A stretch of DNA of 64,000 nt from Symbiopectobacterium purcellii (GTDB lineage Bacteria; Pseudomonadota; Gammaproteobacteria; Enterobacterales; Enterobacteriaceae), in NCBI RefSeq assembly GCF_019797845.1, contig NZ_CP081864.1, positions 682,001-746,000 of the forward strand, written 5' to 3'. Under the pieces are notes generated by a model that saw only the letters and a program-made list of their open reading frames with translations, was not told the origin of the DNA and ran no database searches. Below are positions 47,548 to 56,510 of the stretch, piece after piece. The position numbers were made by a program, and so were the translations under genes. The stretch's first letter is position 1; every line of letters begins with the position of its first letter.

Positions 47548-47865
47548 AGGACTCTATTATCTTTTTTTATCGACAGAACTGTCATTCTAGTCACAGAAAA
47601 AAAGCATTTCAATGCTAGCCCAAAAAGTGAAAAAGCGGCTACAGAGCCTGCTTTGGCGAGTTGCGCGATTGTAAATACTTCCTGTGATATAAGTTATGCT
47701 TTACCCTATTTTGTAGCGTCTGTCGCTGAATAATGCAGCATAAAATAAATTTGCATGAAAAATCGGCGGCGCGAATTCAGGTGATGATCCTGCCCCTTTT
47801 ACCGTCACTTCGGGCATAATAACCACAGGGTTTTACCCTGCACGCCGTACAGCGAGGAGAAGCGT
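47548..47865. other. yhjE-xerD divergent intergenic region
   Basis: About 320 bases. It should carry the two divergent promoters. GAGGAGAAGCGT gives the xerD ribosome-binding site. No repeat, RNA gene or strong operator was recognised. Confidence 0.4.
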
Positions 47866-48765
47866 ATGCAAGCACAGGATCGGGCACATATCGAACAGTT
47901 TCTTGAAGCTATGTGGCTGGAGCGAAACCTGGCGGACAACACGCTGACCTCCTACCGGCGAGATTTAACCGCACTGGCCGATTGGCTGGAGCATGCTGAC
48001 AATGATTTATTGCAGGTGCAGGCGCTGGATCTGCAAGCTTATCTCGCCGAACGCGTGGAAGGGGGATACAAAGCGACCAGTTCGGCGCGTTTATTGAGTG
48101 CCATGCGTCGTTTTTTTCAGTATTTATACCGGGAAAAACGGCGTAGTGACGATCCCAGCGCGGTATTGTCTTCTCCTAAGTTGCCCCAGCGTTTGCCCAA
48201 AGACCTCAGCGAGGCGCAGGTGAATGCGTTGCTGCAAGCGCCCTGTGTCGAAGAACCACTCGAACTGCGCGATAAAGCCATGCTTGAGGTGCTGTATGCC
48301 ACCGGGCTGCGCGTCTCGGAACTGGTGGGGCTGACCATTGCAGATGTCAGTTTACGCCAGGGTGTCGTGCGGGTGATTGGTAAAGGCAATAAAGAACGGC
48401 TGGTGCCGCTCGGGGAAGAGGCCATTTATTGGCTGGAGCGCTACCTTGAGCACGGTATGCCCTGGTTGCTGAACGGACAAACGCTGGATGTGCTGTTTCC
48501 AAGCTCCAGGGCGCAGCAGATGACGCGCCAAACCTTTTGGCACCGAATCAAACACTATGCCGTGCTGGCATCCATTGACAGTGAGAAGCTTTCACCGCAT
48601 GTTTTACGCCATGCTTTCGCTACGCACTTGCTGAACCACGGGGCTGATTTGCGTGTCGTACAAATGTTGTTGGGACATAGCGATCTTTCAACAACGCAAA
48701 TTTACACACACGTTGCCACTGAACGGCTGAAGCAATTGCATCAACAGCATCATCCGCGCGCCTGA
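47866..48765 (+). CDS. xerD: Site-specific tyrosine recombinase XerD
   Basis: XerD works with XerC at dif to resolve chromosome dimers. The 299-residue protein has the full tyrosine recombinase set: Arg149 (TGLRVSEL), Lys173, His245 and Arg248 (HVLRHAFATHLLNHG), His271 (LLGHSDLSTT) and nucleophile Tyr280 (QIYTH). The SAM-like N-terminal DNA-binding domain starts at IEQFLEAMWLERNLADNT. It is the housekeeping XerD and not a phage integrase: its neighbours dsbC-recJ are conserved in E. coli. Confidence 0.98.
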   Translation: MQAQDRAHIEQFLEAMWLERNLADNTLTSYRRDLTALADWLEHADNDLLQVQALDLQAYLAERVEGGYKATSSARLLSAMRRFFQYLYREKRRSDDPSAVLSSPKLPQRLPKDLSEAQVNALLQAPCVEEPLELRDKAMLEVLYATGLRVSELVGLTIADVSLRQGVVRVIGKGNKERLVPLGEEAIYWLERYLEHGMPWLLNGQTLDVLFPSSRAQQMTRQTFWHRIKHYAVLASIDSEKLSPHVLRHAFATHLLNHGADLRVVQMLLGHSDLSTTQIYTHVATERLKQLHQQHHPRA

Positions 48766-48843
48766 GATTGCAGGCGAAACAAAGGGTAGACGGCTGAACG
48801 CGCCCTTTACCGGCGGAATACAGCATGAACGGGACTGAATACG

Positions 48844-49560
48844 ATGAAAAAAGGGCTAATGGCGCTTTCCTTACTGCTCGCGGCGACGAGCAGCGCAGTA
48901 CACGCCGACGACGCGGCGATTAAGCAGACGCTGACCAAACTGGGCATTGAAAAAATAGAGATCCAGCCTGCGCCGGTCGCTGGCCTTAAAACGGTGTTGA
49001 CGGAAAGCGGCGTGCTCTACGTAACAGAAGATGGCAAACACCTGCTGCAAGGGCCGCTCTACGCATTGGATGGCGGCACGCCGGTGAACGTGACCAACCA
49101 GATTCTCAAGGGCAAACTGGATGCCTTGCAGGATCAAATGATCGTCTACAAAGCGGCGCAGGAAAAACATGTGATTACCGTTTTCACCGATATCACCTGT
49201 GGTTACTGTCATAAACTGCATGAGCAGATGAAAGACTACAACGATCTGGGCATTACCATTCGCTACCTGGCTTTCCCGCGTCAGGGGTTGAATTCGCCGA
49301 CGGAAAAAGACATGCAGTCTATTTGGTGCACCGCTAACCGTAACAAGGCGTATGACGCCGCGTCGCGCGGTGAGGCTATCTCCCCGGCAACCTGCAAGAC
49401 TAATATCGGTGCGCATTACGAACTGGGCATTCAGTTCGGTGTGCAAGGCACGCCAGCGATCGTGCTGGAAGACGGCACCGTGGTTCCGGGTTATCAGGCA
49501 CCGAAAGAGATGTTAGCCATGCTGAATGCGCATCGAGCGGCGGCCAAACCGGGCGCGTAA
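48844..49560 (+). CDS. dsbC: Periplasmic disulfide isomerase DsbC
   Basis: DsbC rearranges wrong disulphides in the periplasm and is kept reduced by DsbD. The 238-residue precursor has a signal peptide MKKGLMALSLLLAATSSAVH with cleavage after HA (about residue 21). Active-site CGYC (Cys119-Cys122, FTDITCGYCHKL) lies in the thioredoxin-like domain, preceded by the dimerisation domain. Two further Cys, in IWCTANRN and PATCKTN, form the structural disulphide. ATG 48844 follows 78 bases after xerD. Confidence 0.97.
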   Translation: MKKGLMALSLLLAATSSAVHADDAAIKQTLTKLGIEKIEIQPAPVAGLKTVLTESGVLYVTEDGKHLLQGPLYALDGGTPVNVTNQILKGKLDALQDQMIVYKAAQEKHVITVFTDITCGYCHKLHEQMKDYNDLGITIRYLAFPRQGLNSPTEKDMQSIWCTANRNKAYDAASRGEAISPATCKTNIGAHYELGIQFGVQGTPAIVLEDGTVVPGYQAPKEMLAMLNAHRAAAKPGA

Positions 49561-49634
49561 ATTGTCGTCCAGTTGCTCCATTAAAAAACGATAACGTGTA
49601 ATGCACGCCGTCACGCAGTGGAATTGAAAATACA

Positions 49635-51368
49635 GTGGAATTAAAAACCATACTCCGCCGGCGTCCGCTGGCGGAAGGCAGTGGGCTTCCTGCAACGCTT
49701 TCGCCGTTACTACGTCGTCTGTACGCGCAGCGCGGTGTCACCGAGGGCCAGGAATTGGATCGCAGCCTGCGTGGTCTGCTTGATTATCGCCTGCTTGATG
49801 GCATTGATGACGCGGTGGCGTTGCTGCAGCAGGCGCTGGCAGAACAACGGCGCATCGTCGTGGTCGGTGATTTTGATGCCGACGGCGCGACCAGCACCGC
49901 GCTGGCCGTGTTGGCGCTGCGCAGCATGGGCGGTAGCCAGGTGACCTATCTGGTGCCGAACCGCTTTGAAGATGGCTATGGCCTGAGTCCAGAAGTGGTG
50001 GTGCAAGCAGAGAAGCTAGGCGCAGAGTTGATCCTGACGGTGGATAACGGCATTTCATCCCATGCCGGCGTGGATGATGCCCATCAGCGCGGCATTCAGG
50101 TGCTGGTGACTGACCATCACTTGCCGGGGGAAACGTTACCTGCCGCCGATGCGATGATTAACCCCAATTTGCGCGACTGTTCTTTTCCCTCCAAATCGCT
50201 GGCCGGTGTCGGCGTAGCGTTTTATCTGATGATGGCGCTGTTTGTGCGTCTGCGCGACAGCGGCTGGTTTAGCCAGCAAAGCTTGGCGGAACCGAAGCTG
50301 GCCGAACTGCTCGATTTGGTAGCGCTAGGCACCGTGGCCGATGTGGTGCCACTCGATGCGAATAACCGTATTCTGGTATCGCAAGGACTAAATCGCATTC
50401 GTGCCGGCAAGTGTCGCCCTGGTATTCGCGCCTTGCTGGAAATCGCTAATCGCGATGCCAGCCAACTGGTGGCCAGCGATCTGGGTTTTGCGATTGGGCC
50501 ACGTCTCAATGCGGCAGGACGTTTGGATGATATGTCGATTGGCGTGGCGCTGCTGCTGTGCGATGACATCGTCGAAGCGCGGATGCAGGCCAGCGATCTG
50601 GATGCGCTCAATCTGGCGCGGCGTGAAATTGAACAAGAGATGCAGGCGGAAGCCATGCAACTGTGCGAAAAGCTGGAGCACGGCCTCGATCAACTGCCTA
50701 TGGGCATCGCTATGTACCACCCCGAATGGCATCAGGGCGTGGTCGGTATTCTGGCATCGCGGCTTAAAGAGCGTTTCCATCGCCCGGTGATTGCGTTTGC
50801 ACCGGCGGGTGAGGGCGTGCTCAAGGGATCGGGACGTTCGATTCCCGGTCTGCACTTGCGCGATGCGCTGGAGCGCCTGGATACCCGCTATCCAGGGCTG
50901 ATGGTTAAATTTGGCGGTCACGCGATGGCGGCGGGGCTATCGCTGGAAGAGCATCAGTTTGATATTTTCCGCGCGCGCTTTGGTGAACTGGTCGGCGAGT
51001 GGCTGGATGAATCGCATTTGGAAGGCGTTATCTGGTCGGACGGTGAACTGATACAAACCGAACTGAATCTGGTGACGGCAGAGATGCTGCGCGATGCCGG
51101 GCCGTGGGGACAGGCGTTTCCTGAGCCCACGTTTGACGGGCGTTTTCGTATCTTGCAGCAGAAGCTGTTGAAAGAGCGTCACCTGAAGCTGATGGTAGAG
51201 CCGGTTAACGGCGGTCCGCTGCTGGACGGTATCGCGTTTAACGTGGATACCCGTTGCTGGCCCGACAGCAGCATTCGTGAGGCTGAGCTGGCTTACCGCC
51301 TTGAGGTTAACGAGTTTCGCGGTAAACGCAGTGTGCAATTGTTGATACAGCATTTGTGGCCGCTGTAG
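49635..51368 (+). CDS. recJ: Single-stranded-DNA-specific exonuclease RecJ
   Basis: RecJ is a 5'-3' ssDNA exonuclease acting in RecF-pathway recombination and mismatch repair. The 577-residue protein has DHH motifs VVGDFDADGATSTALAVLAL and LVTDHHLPG (the DHH triad), then the DHHA1 domain with FGGHAMAAGLSLEEHQF. Its start is GTG 49635, consistent with the family N-terminus (LRRRPLAEGS...). It lies 74 bases after dsbC and is followed by an ERIC before prfB. The length equals E. coli RecJ. Confidence 0.97.
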   Translation: MELKTILRRRPLAEGSGLPATLSPLLRRLYAQRGVTEGQELDRSLRGLLDYRLLDGIDDAVALLQQALAEQRRIVVVGDFDADGATSTALAVLALRSMGGSQVTYLVPNRFEDGYGLSPEVVVQAEKLGAELILTVDNGISSHAGVDDAHQRGIQVLVTDHHLPGETLPAADAMINPNLRDCSFPSKSLAGVGVAFYLMMALFVRLRDSGWFSQQSLAEPKLAELLDLVALGTVADVVPLDANNRILVSQGLNRIRAGKCRPGIRALLEIANRDASQLVASDLGFAIGPRLNAAGRLDDMSIGVALLLCDDIVEARMQASDLDALNLARREIEQEMQAEAMQLCEKLEHGLDQLPMGIAMYHPEWHQGVVGILASRLKERFHRPVIAFAPAGEGVLKGSGRSIPGLHLRDALERLDTRYPGLMVKFGGHAMAAGLSLEEHQFDIFRARFGELVGEWLDESHLEGVIWSDGELIQTELNLVTAEMLRDAGPWGQAFPEPTFDGRFRILQQKLLKERHLKLMVEPVNGGPLLDGIAFNVDTRCWPDSSIREAELAYRLEVNEFRGKRSVQLLIQHLWPL

Positions 51369-51444
51369 TGAGTCATTGCACGCAGGGGTAAAATTGCGCC
51401 AGACGGCTGTAAACCTGGTGTGTATTCCGCTAGAATAACCGGTT

Positions 51445-51571
51445 TATATCCGTCATACTTCAAGTTGCAGGTGCGTTGACTGCGCTCGCTCACCCGAATC
51501 ACTTACCTGAGTAAGCTCATCGGGATTCGTTCGCTTGCCGCCTTCCCGCAGCTCGAATTATTTAGGGTATA
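51445..51571 (+). repeat. ERIC element 6, canonical 127 bp
   Basis: TATATCCGTCATACTTCAAG ... TCGAATTATTTAGGGTATA, 127 bases with the standard core CACTTACCTGAGTAAG. It separates recJ from prfB. Confidence 0.92.
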
Positions 51572-51617
51572 TATCCATTTTTCTCCGTCGTTTGACGGCT
51601 AACGTAAGACGCTAATC

Positions 51618-52716
51618 ATGTTTGAAATTAATCCGGTAAAAAACCGCATTCAGGACCTGTCTGACCGGACAGCTGTTCTGAGGGGGTATCTTTGACTATG
51701 ATGCCAAGAAAGAACGCCTGGAAGAAGTAAACGCCGAGCTGGAACAGCCCGACGTCTGGAATGAACCTGAGCGCGCACAAGCGCTGGGTAAAGAGCGTTC
51801 CTCGCTAGAAGCGATCGTCGACACCATCGATCAGATGACACAGGGACTGGAAGACGTTTCCGGCCTGCTTGAACTGGCAGTGGAAGAGGACGACGAAGAG
51901 ACGTTCAACGATACCATCACCGAAGTGGATGGGCTGGAAGCCAAGCTGGCACAGCTTGAATTCCGCCGCATGTTCTCCGGCGAATACGACAGCGCCGACT
52001 GCTACCTCGATATTCAATCCGGCTCCGGCGGCACGGAAGCGCAGGATTGGGCCAGCATGCTGCTGCGCATGTACCTGCGTTGGGCCGAGAGCAAAGGCTT
52101 CAAGACCGAAGTGATTGAAGAGTCTGAAGGGGAAGTCGCGGGTCTCAAATCGGCCACCATCAAGATTATCGGTGACTATGCGTTTGGCTGGCTGCGCACC
52201 GAGACGGGCGTGCACCGTTTAGTGCGTAAGAGCCCGTTTGACTCCGGTGGTCGCCGCCATACCTCATTCAGTTCCGCGTTTGTCTACCCGGAAGTGGATG
52301 ATGATATTGATATCGAAATCAATCCGGCAGATCTGCGTATTGACGTATATCGCGCCTCCGGTGCCGGTGGACAGCACGTTAACCGTACCGAATCTGCGGT
52401 GCGTATTACCCACTTGCCCACCAACATTGTTACCCAGTGTCAGAATGACCGTTCCCAGCACAAGAACAAAGATCAAGCGATGAAGCAGCTGAAAGCGAAG
52501 CTGTATGAGTTTGAGATGCAAAAGAAAAATGCTGAGAAGCAGGTGCTGGAAGACAACAAGTCCGATATCGGTTGGGGCAGCCAGATTCGTTCCTACGTAC
52601 TGGATGATTCCCGAATCAAAGACCTGCGCACCGGGGTGGAAACGCGTAATACCCAGGCTGTGTTGGATGGCGATCTGGACCGATTTATTGAAGCAAGTTT
52701 AAAAGCGGGGTTATAA
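51618..52716 (+). CDS. prfB: Peptide chain release factor 2, with programmed +1 frameshift
   Basis: RF2 ends translation at UGA and UAA. The gene starts at ATG 51618 ([20 protein letters not shown]) and reads 25 codons to an in-frame TGA at 51693-51695. Ribosomes must slip +1 on CTT TGA C, giving L-D-Y-D-A-K and then continuing to 52716. The slip site has the Shine-Dalgarno-like AGGGGG at 51681-51686 and CTT TGA C at 51690-51696, the same arrangement as E. coli. The GGQ motif ([15 protein letters not shown]) and the SPF motif (KSPFDSGGR) for stop recognition are present. Total length 365 residues. lysS follows 8 bases later. Confidence 0.97.
51681..51696 (+). promoter_or_regulatory. prfB +1 recoding site
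   Basis: AGGGGG (51681-51686), three bases (TAT), then CTT TGA C. The internal Shine-Dalgarno spacing and the slippery CUU-UGA-C match the known autoregulatory frameshift signal. When RF2 is low, ribosomes pause at the UGA and slip. Confidence 0.95.
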
Positions 52717-52724
52717 CAAGTCAC

Positions 52725-54242
52725 ATGGCTGAGTCACAATCACAGGGTGCCGATCAGGCGCTGGATCTGAACAACGAATTGAAAGCGCGCCGCGAAAAGC
52801 TGTCGGCGCTGCGTGAACACGGTATCGCTTTTCCTAATGATTTCCGCCGTGATTCCACTTCTGATGCGCTGCATGCGGCTTACGACGATAAAGAAAACGA
52901 AGAGCTGGAAGCGCTGGGCATCGACGTGGTCGTGGCGGGTCGTATGATGACGCGCCGCATCATGGGTAAAGCCTCGTTCGTGACGTTACAAGATGTGGGT
53001 GGCCGCATTCAGCTGTACGTGGCGCGTGACGACCTGGCGGAAGGCATCTATAACGAACAGTTCAAAAAGTGGGATCTGGGCGATATCCTGGGCGCACGTG
53101 GCAAGGTGTTCAAAACCAAGACCGGTGAGCTTTCCATCCATTGTACTGAACTGCGTTTGCTGACCAAGGCGCTGCGTCCGCTGCCGGACAAATTCCACGG
53201 TCTGGCGGATCAGGAAACCCGCTATCGCCAGCGCTATCTGGATCTGATTGCCAACGATGAATCGCGCAACACCTTCCGCGTGCGTTCGCAGATCATGTCC
53301 GGTATCCGCCGTTTCATGGTGGAACGTGGGTTTATGGAAGTTGAAACCCCGATGATGCAGGTGATTCCCGGTGGCGCTTCCGCGCGTCCTTTTGTGACTC
53401 ACCATAATGCGCTGGATATTGACATGTATCTGCGTATTGCGCCGGAACTGTACCTGAAGCGTCTGGTGGTGGGGGGTTTTGAACGCGTGTTCGAAATCAA
53501 CCGTAACTTCCGCAACGAAGGGGTTTCGCCGCGTCACAACCCGGAATTCACCATGATGGAACTTTATATGGCCTATGCCGATTATAAAGATCTCATCGAG
53601 TTGACCGAGAGCCTGTTCCGCACCCTGACACAAGACGTGCTGGGCAGTACCACGGTGCCTTACGGCGATCAGACGTTTGATTTTGGTAAGCCGTTTGAGA
53701 AGCTGACCATGCGCGAGGCAATCTGCAAATATCGTCCGGAAACCAACGTGACGGATCTGGACGATTTTGATAAAGCATCGGCGATTGCAACATCTCTCGG
53801 GATCAAGATCGAAAAAGGCTGGGGTCTGGGCCGTATCGTGACCGAGATCTTCGAAGAAACCGCGGAAGCGAATCTGATCCAACCGACCTTTATCACCGAA
53901 TACCCGGCGGAAGTCTCCCCGTTGGCGCGTCGTAATGATGACAACCCGGAAATCACCGATCGTTTCGAATTCTTCATCGGTGGGCGTGAAATTGGTAATG
54001 GCTTCTCCGAGTTGAACGACGCAGAAGATCAAGCGGAGCGTTTTGCCGATCAGGTACGTGCAAAGGATGCGGGTGACGACGAAGCCATGTTCTACGATGA
54101 AGACTACGTTACCGCGTTGGAACACGGTCTGCCGCCAACCGCGGGACTGGGCATCGGTATCGACCGTATGGTGATGCTGTTTACCAACAGCCACACCATT
54201 CGTGACGTGATCCTGTTCCCAGCGATGCGTCCGCAGAAGTAA
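52725..54242 (+). CDS. lysS: Lysyl-tRNA synthetase (class II)
   Basis: LysRS charges tRNA-Lys. The 505-residue class II enzyme has an N-terminal OB-fold anticodon domain ([20 protein letters not shown]). Motif 1 is around [20 protein letters not shown], motif 2 is around [20 protein letters not shown], and motif 3 [20 protein letters not shown] lies close to the C-terminus. It follows prfB by 8 bases, so the two are one transcript as in E. coli. A terminator is downstream. Confidence 0.98.
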   Translation: MAESQSQGADQALDLNNELKARREKLSALREHGIAFPNDFRRDSTSDALHAAYDDKENEELEALGIDVVVAGRMMTRRIMGKASFVTLQDVGGRIQLYVARDDLAEGIYNEQFKKWDLGDILGARGKVFKTKTGELSIHCTELRLLTKALRPLPDKFHGLADQETRYRQRYLDLIANDESRNTFRVRSQIMSGIRRFMVERGFMEVETPMMQVIPGGASARPFVTHHNALDIDMYLRIAPELYLKRLVVGGFERVFEINRNFRNEGVSPRHNPEFTMMELYMAYADYKDLIELTESLFRTLTQDVLGSTTVPYGDQTFDFGKPFEKLTMREAICKYRPETNVTDLDDFDKASAIATSLGIKIEKGWGLGRIVTEIFEETAEANLIQPTFITEYPAEVSPLARRNDDNPEITDRFEFFIGGREIGNGFSELNDAEDQAERFADQVRAKDAGDDEAMFYDEDYVTALEHGLPPTAGLGIGIDRMVMLFTNSHTIRDVILFPAMRPQK

Positions 54243-54269
54243 GTTTCTTCGAACGACGGATGCGTAATA

Positions 54270-54297
54270 AACCCTATGCTTGCATGGGGTTTTTTTT
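54270..54297 (+). terminator. prfB-lysS terminator
   Basis: ACCCTATG/CATGGGGT (one T-G pair) with a 4-base CTTG loop, followed by seven T residues. Confidence 0.9.
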
Positions 54298-54383
54298 ATC
54301 CCTGGTCATCCCGCGAGCCATGCTGGTAAACCCACAGCGAAAAATGCTACCGTCACGCTTCTGTTTCGGGGGGAAGTGGCTCC

Positions 54384-55151
54384 ATGATCACCTATCGTGA
54401 TGGCTGGTTTGAACTGGCGTTGTTAGAAAATACCGGCGGATTTCCACGCCACACCCATGATGAATATGTGATTAGCGCCAATCTTAACGGCGTGGAGCAT
54501 GTCTGGCTGGATGGCAACACCTTTGATGTCGATCCCCTGATGGTGACCACCTACAATCCGCATCAGCTACAAAGTGGTGATAACAGCGATGGGCGCTGGC
54601 AATGTGCCTCACTCTACGTACAACCCGGCGCGTTTGAGCATTTCTTTGGTCGTGCCTTTCGGTTTGCACAAGGCGTGCAACAGACTCCCGTTCTGGCGCA
54701 ACAGTTGAAGCTATTGGCAAGCCCCAGCGATGAGCCAGGCGAGGGGGCGATGTATCAGGAGCGGCTGGTGCTGCTACTGGCCGCATTGATGGACAACGAC
54801 ATGGGCAGCCCTGCGCCGTTAAAGATGGTCAGCGAGGGTGGCAGAGTCAAACGCATCAAGGCGCGTTTACTCGATTGCCTGGCAGAACCGCCCAATCTGG
54901 ATACGTTGGCGCGTGATGAACACATTACCGTGGCGCATTTGGTGCGCAGTTTTCATCAGGAAGCCGGTATGCCGCCGCTGGCCTGGCTGATGCAGCGCCG
55001 TATCGGCAAAGCGCGTGAGTTGCTGCGTCAGGGCATGAGTATCAGTGAGGTTGCGCTTAGTCTTGGCTTTGCCGATCAGGCGCACTTTACCAAAACCTTC
55101 AACCGCTTTAATGCCATGACGCCGGGGCGTTTTCAGCGTATCAATTTCTGA
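54384..55151 (+). CDS. AraC family transcriptional regulator
   Basis: A 255-residue regulator with an N-terminal cupin-type ligand domain (GGFPRHTHDEYVISANLNGV). The C-terminal double helix-turn-helix has LARDEHITVAHLVRSFHQEA and SISEVALSLGFADQAHFTKT followed by TPGRFQRINF. The start ATG 54384 has GGGGGGAAGTGG upstream. It is followed after 58 bases by a LysE-type exporter on the same strand, the usual arrangement where the regulator controls the transporter. The effector is unknown. Confidence 0.93.
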   Translation: MITYRDGWFELALLENTGGFPRHTHDEYVISANLNGVEHVWLDGNTFDVDPLMVTTYNPHQLQSGDNSDGRWQCASLYVQPGAFEHFFGRAFRFAQGVQQTPVLAQQLKLLASPSDEPGEGAMYQERLVLLLAALMDNDMGSPAPLKMVSEGGRVKRIKARLLDCLAEPPNLDTLARDEHITVAHLVRSFHQEAGMPPLAWLMQRRIGKARELLRQGMSISEVALSLGFADQAHFTKTFNRFNAMTPGRFQRINF

Positions 55152-55209
55152 CAATACGTCCTGCCATCTACCCCGTAGACTTGTGCGTATTGTTGATGTC
55201 TGTGGAGTT

Positions 55210-55902
55210 ATGGCGGTTATGTTGTTAGTGGTGCTTAATGGCATTTTGCTTTCCCTCTCGCTGTGCCTGGATTTGGGGATGGTGAATACGGCGATCATTA
55301 ATCGGGGTATGCGTGACGGGCCGCGTGCCGCGTTTATGATTGGCTTTGGTTCCTGTTTTGGCGATCTGGTTTACGCGGCACTTTCCGCGTTTGGTTTAGC
55401 GGTTATTTTTACCGCGCTGCCGGTACGCTGGGCGCTGTGGATTGGTGGCGGTGCCATTCTGCTGTGGATGACGTGGAACATGGCGCGTATGGCCTGGCGT
55501 GATTATCAGACGCAGCGTTCAGCGCCAGTGGATGCGGATGTCGTGGATGCGGCGACGGTAGCAAAACGGTTTCGCGGCTATGATTTTCTGAGCGGCATGG
55601 GGATGGCGCTGGCATCACCGACCGCGCTGCTGTGGTTTGCTGCGATTGGCGGCTCGATTATCGCGCAGTCAACGGACGGCTCAACGCTGATGGTGAGTGT
55701 GTTTCTCAGCGGTTTCTTTATCGGTGGACTGCTGTGGACGCTGTTTTTGGCGGGCATGATCAAGTTTGGCCGACAAGCGCTGCAAGGGCTGCTGACCTTT
55801 TACTGCTATGTCATCTCGGCACTGCTGTTTGCCTATTTTGCCGTGCAGGTTATCTACCACGGCTACCAAACGTTGCTGGTCCCGCTGACGCTGGCTGACT
55901 GA
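55210..55902 (+). CDS. LysE family amino-acid exporter
   Basis: A 230-residue, about six-helix exporter of the LysE/RhtB superfamily. MLLVVLNGILLSLSLCLDLG and the NTAIINRGMRDGPRAAFMIG loop resemble the family's G-x-x-x-x-x-x-N-P type conserved region. FLSGMGMALASPTALLWFAA matches the second half. ATG 55210 with TGGAGTT upstream is chosen over 55183. The AraC gene upstream is the likely regulator. The exported substrate cannot be determined. Confidence 0.88.
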   Translation: MAVMLLVVLNGILLSLSLCLDLGMVNTAIINRGMRDGPRAAFMIGFGSCFGDLVYAALSAFGLAVIFTALPVRWALWIGGGAILLWMTWNMARMAWRDYQTQRSAPVDADVVDAATVAKRFRGYDFLSGMGMALASPTALLWFAAIGGSIIAQSTDGSTLMVSVFLSGFFIGGLLWTLFLAGMIKFGRQALQGLLTFYCYVISALLFAYFAVQVIYHGYQTLLVPLTLAD

Positions 55903-55938
55903 TTGCTCAATACGCCACCACTTTCGCCGGGTTTTTGC

Positions 55939-55966
55939 TTGCCCGGCAAGCGGATAGCGCTATAAT
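55939..55966 (+). promoter_or_regulatory. Promoter of the tRNA-Gly locus
   Basis: TTGCCC (55939-55944) and TATAAT (55961-55966), 16 bases apart, followed by GCGCAACGC, a GC-rich discriminator typical of tRNA genes. Confidence 0.75.
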
Positions 55967-55984
55967 GCGCAACGCACACCTGAT

Positions 55985-56051
55985 GCGAGTGTAGTTCAAT
56001 GGTAGAACGAGAGCTTCCCAAGCTCTATACGAGGGTTCGATTCCCTTCACT
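55985..56051 (+). pseudogene. tRNA-Gly (anticodon CCC) with altered 3' end
   Basis: The sequence starts GCGAGTGTAGTTCAATGGTA and contains the anticodon loop TTCCCAA, giving CCC. The D, anticodon and T arms are intact up to TTCCCTTCACT. The 3' acceptor strand should continue CGC plus discriminator and CCA to pair with GCGAGTG, but the sequence reads TACGCAAATC instead. About seven 3' bases are therefore replaced. An alternative with a 2-base TA bulge (CACT-TA-CGC) restores the pairing but still ends AAA, not CCA. Enterobacterial tRNA genes normally encode CCA, so I treat it as damaged or as a recombination junction. Confidence 0.75.
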
Positions 56052-56172
56052 TACGCAAATCTATGCGTTGATCTGTGTAGTCTCCTTGTTCTCGCCAATG
56101 GCTCAGGCTGATGTACACACTTTCCCGTATTTCCCCGATAACGTCGCCGAGCGTGCCTTGAGAACGTTTCAT
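56047..56172 (-). CDS. Possible 41-residue ORF antisense to the tRNA-Gly 3' end
   Basis: Reads MKRSQGTLGDVIGEIRESVY and continues to LRK before TGA, whose complement lies inside the tRNA T-arm/acceptor (56047-56049). An ACAGG ribosome-binding-like sequence sits five bases before the ATG, and an in-frame TAA precedes it. The composition is charged and looks protein-like, but no family is recognised. It could be a fragment of a gene from a lost mobile element, or chance. Confidence 0.3.
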   Translation of the reverse strand: MKRSQGTLGDVIGEIRESVYISLSHWREQGDYTDQRIDLRK

Positions 56173-56307
56173 TTAACCTGTTGATTTTTTGTGTAAATAA
56201 ACGGGAGGCTGTTTTTTGATCTTCAAGGTAAATATCTTTTATAAATTCTGCATAGTGATGTTTTCATTTGCTTATAGATAGATGAAATACTATTCACAAA
56301 CAGCAAT

Positions 56308-56326
56308 AAATATCATTATCATTACC
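56308..56326. promoter_or_regulatory. Fur-like box upstream of dmsA
   Basis: The reverse strand reads GGTAATGATAATGATATTT, matching GATAATGATAATCATTATC at about 14 of 19 positions. It lies about 185 bases before dmsA. This suggests iron control of an iron-sulphur-rich enzyme, but position and score are only moderate. Confidence 0.45.
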
Positions 56327-56407
56327 TGATATTTTGAACAAAAGCAGCATTTAATACCAAAATCGCTGTATATTTAAGTAAATAACGACGTTCCGTGATC
56401 ACATATC

Positions 56408-56423
56408 TACCCTTTTGGGGGTA
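56408..56423. promoter_or_regulatory. NarL/NarP-like 7-2-7 inverted repeat
   Basis: TACCCTT, two bases, then GGGGGTA (the complement of TACCCCC). The 7-2-7 spacing is that of NarL/NarP sites, although each heptamer departs from the TACYYMT consensus at one position. It sits 15 bases upstream of the FNR box. Confidence 0.45.
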
Positions 56424-56438
56424 ATAGCTCCTACCCGC

Positions 56439-56452
56439 TTGATCGATATCAA
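56439..56452 (+). promoter_or_regulatory. FNR box upstream of dmsA
   Basis: TTGATCGATATCAA is a perfect match to the FNR consensus TTGAT-N4-ATCAA. It ends 58 bases before the dmsA ATG, consistent with class II activation from about -41.5 and transcription starting near 56487. Confidence 0.88.
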
Positions 56453-56510
56453 TCCCACATTATTAGCAAGCCTTTATGGTTAGCAGGGTAAGCAAAGTGG
56501 GATAATAATC

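Noticed and set aside
47866..48765. XerD as a phage or island integrase
   Set aside because: Full-length housekeeping XerD beside dsbC and recJ, with the conserved order of E. coli.
52986..54194. 402-codon minus-strand ORF across lysS
   Set aside because: Antisense reflection of lysS codon bias with no family resemblance.
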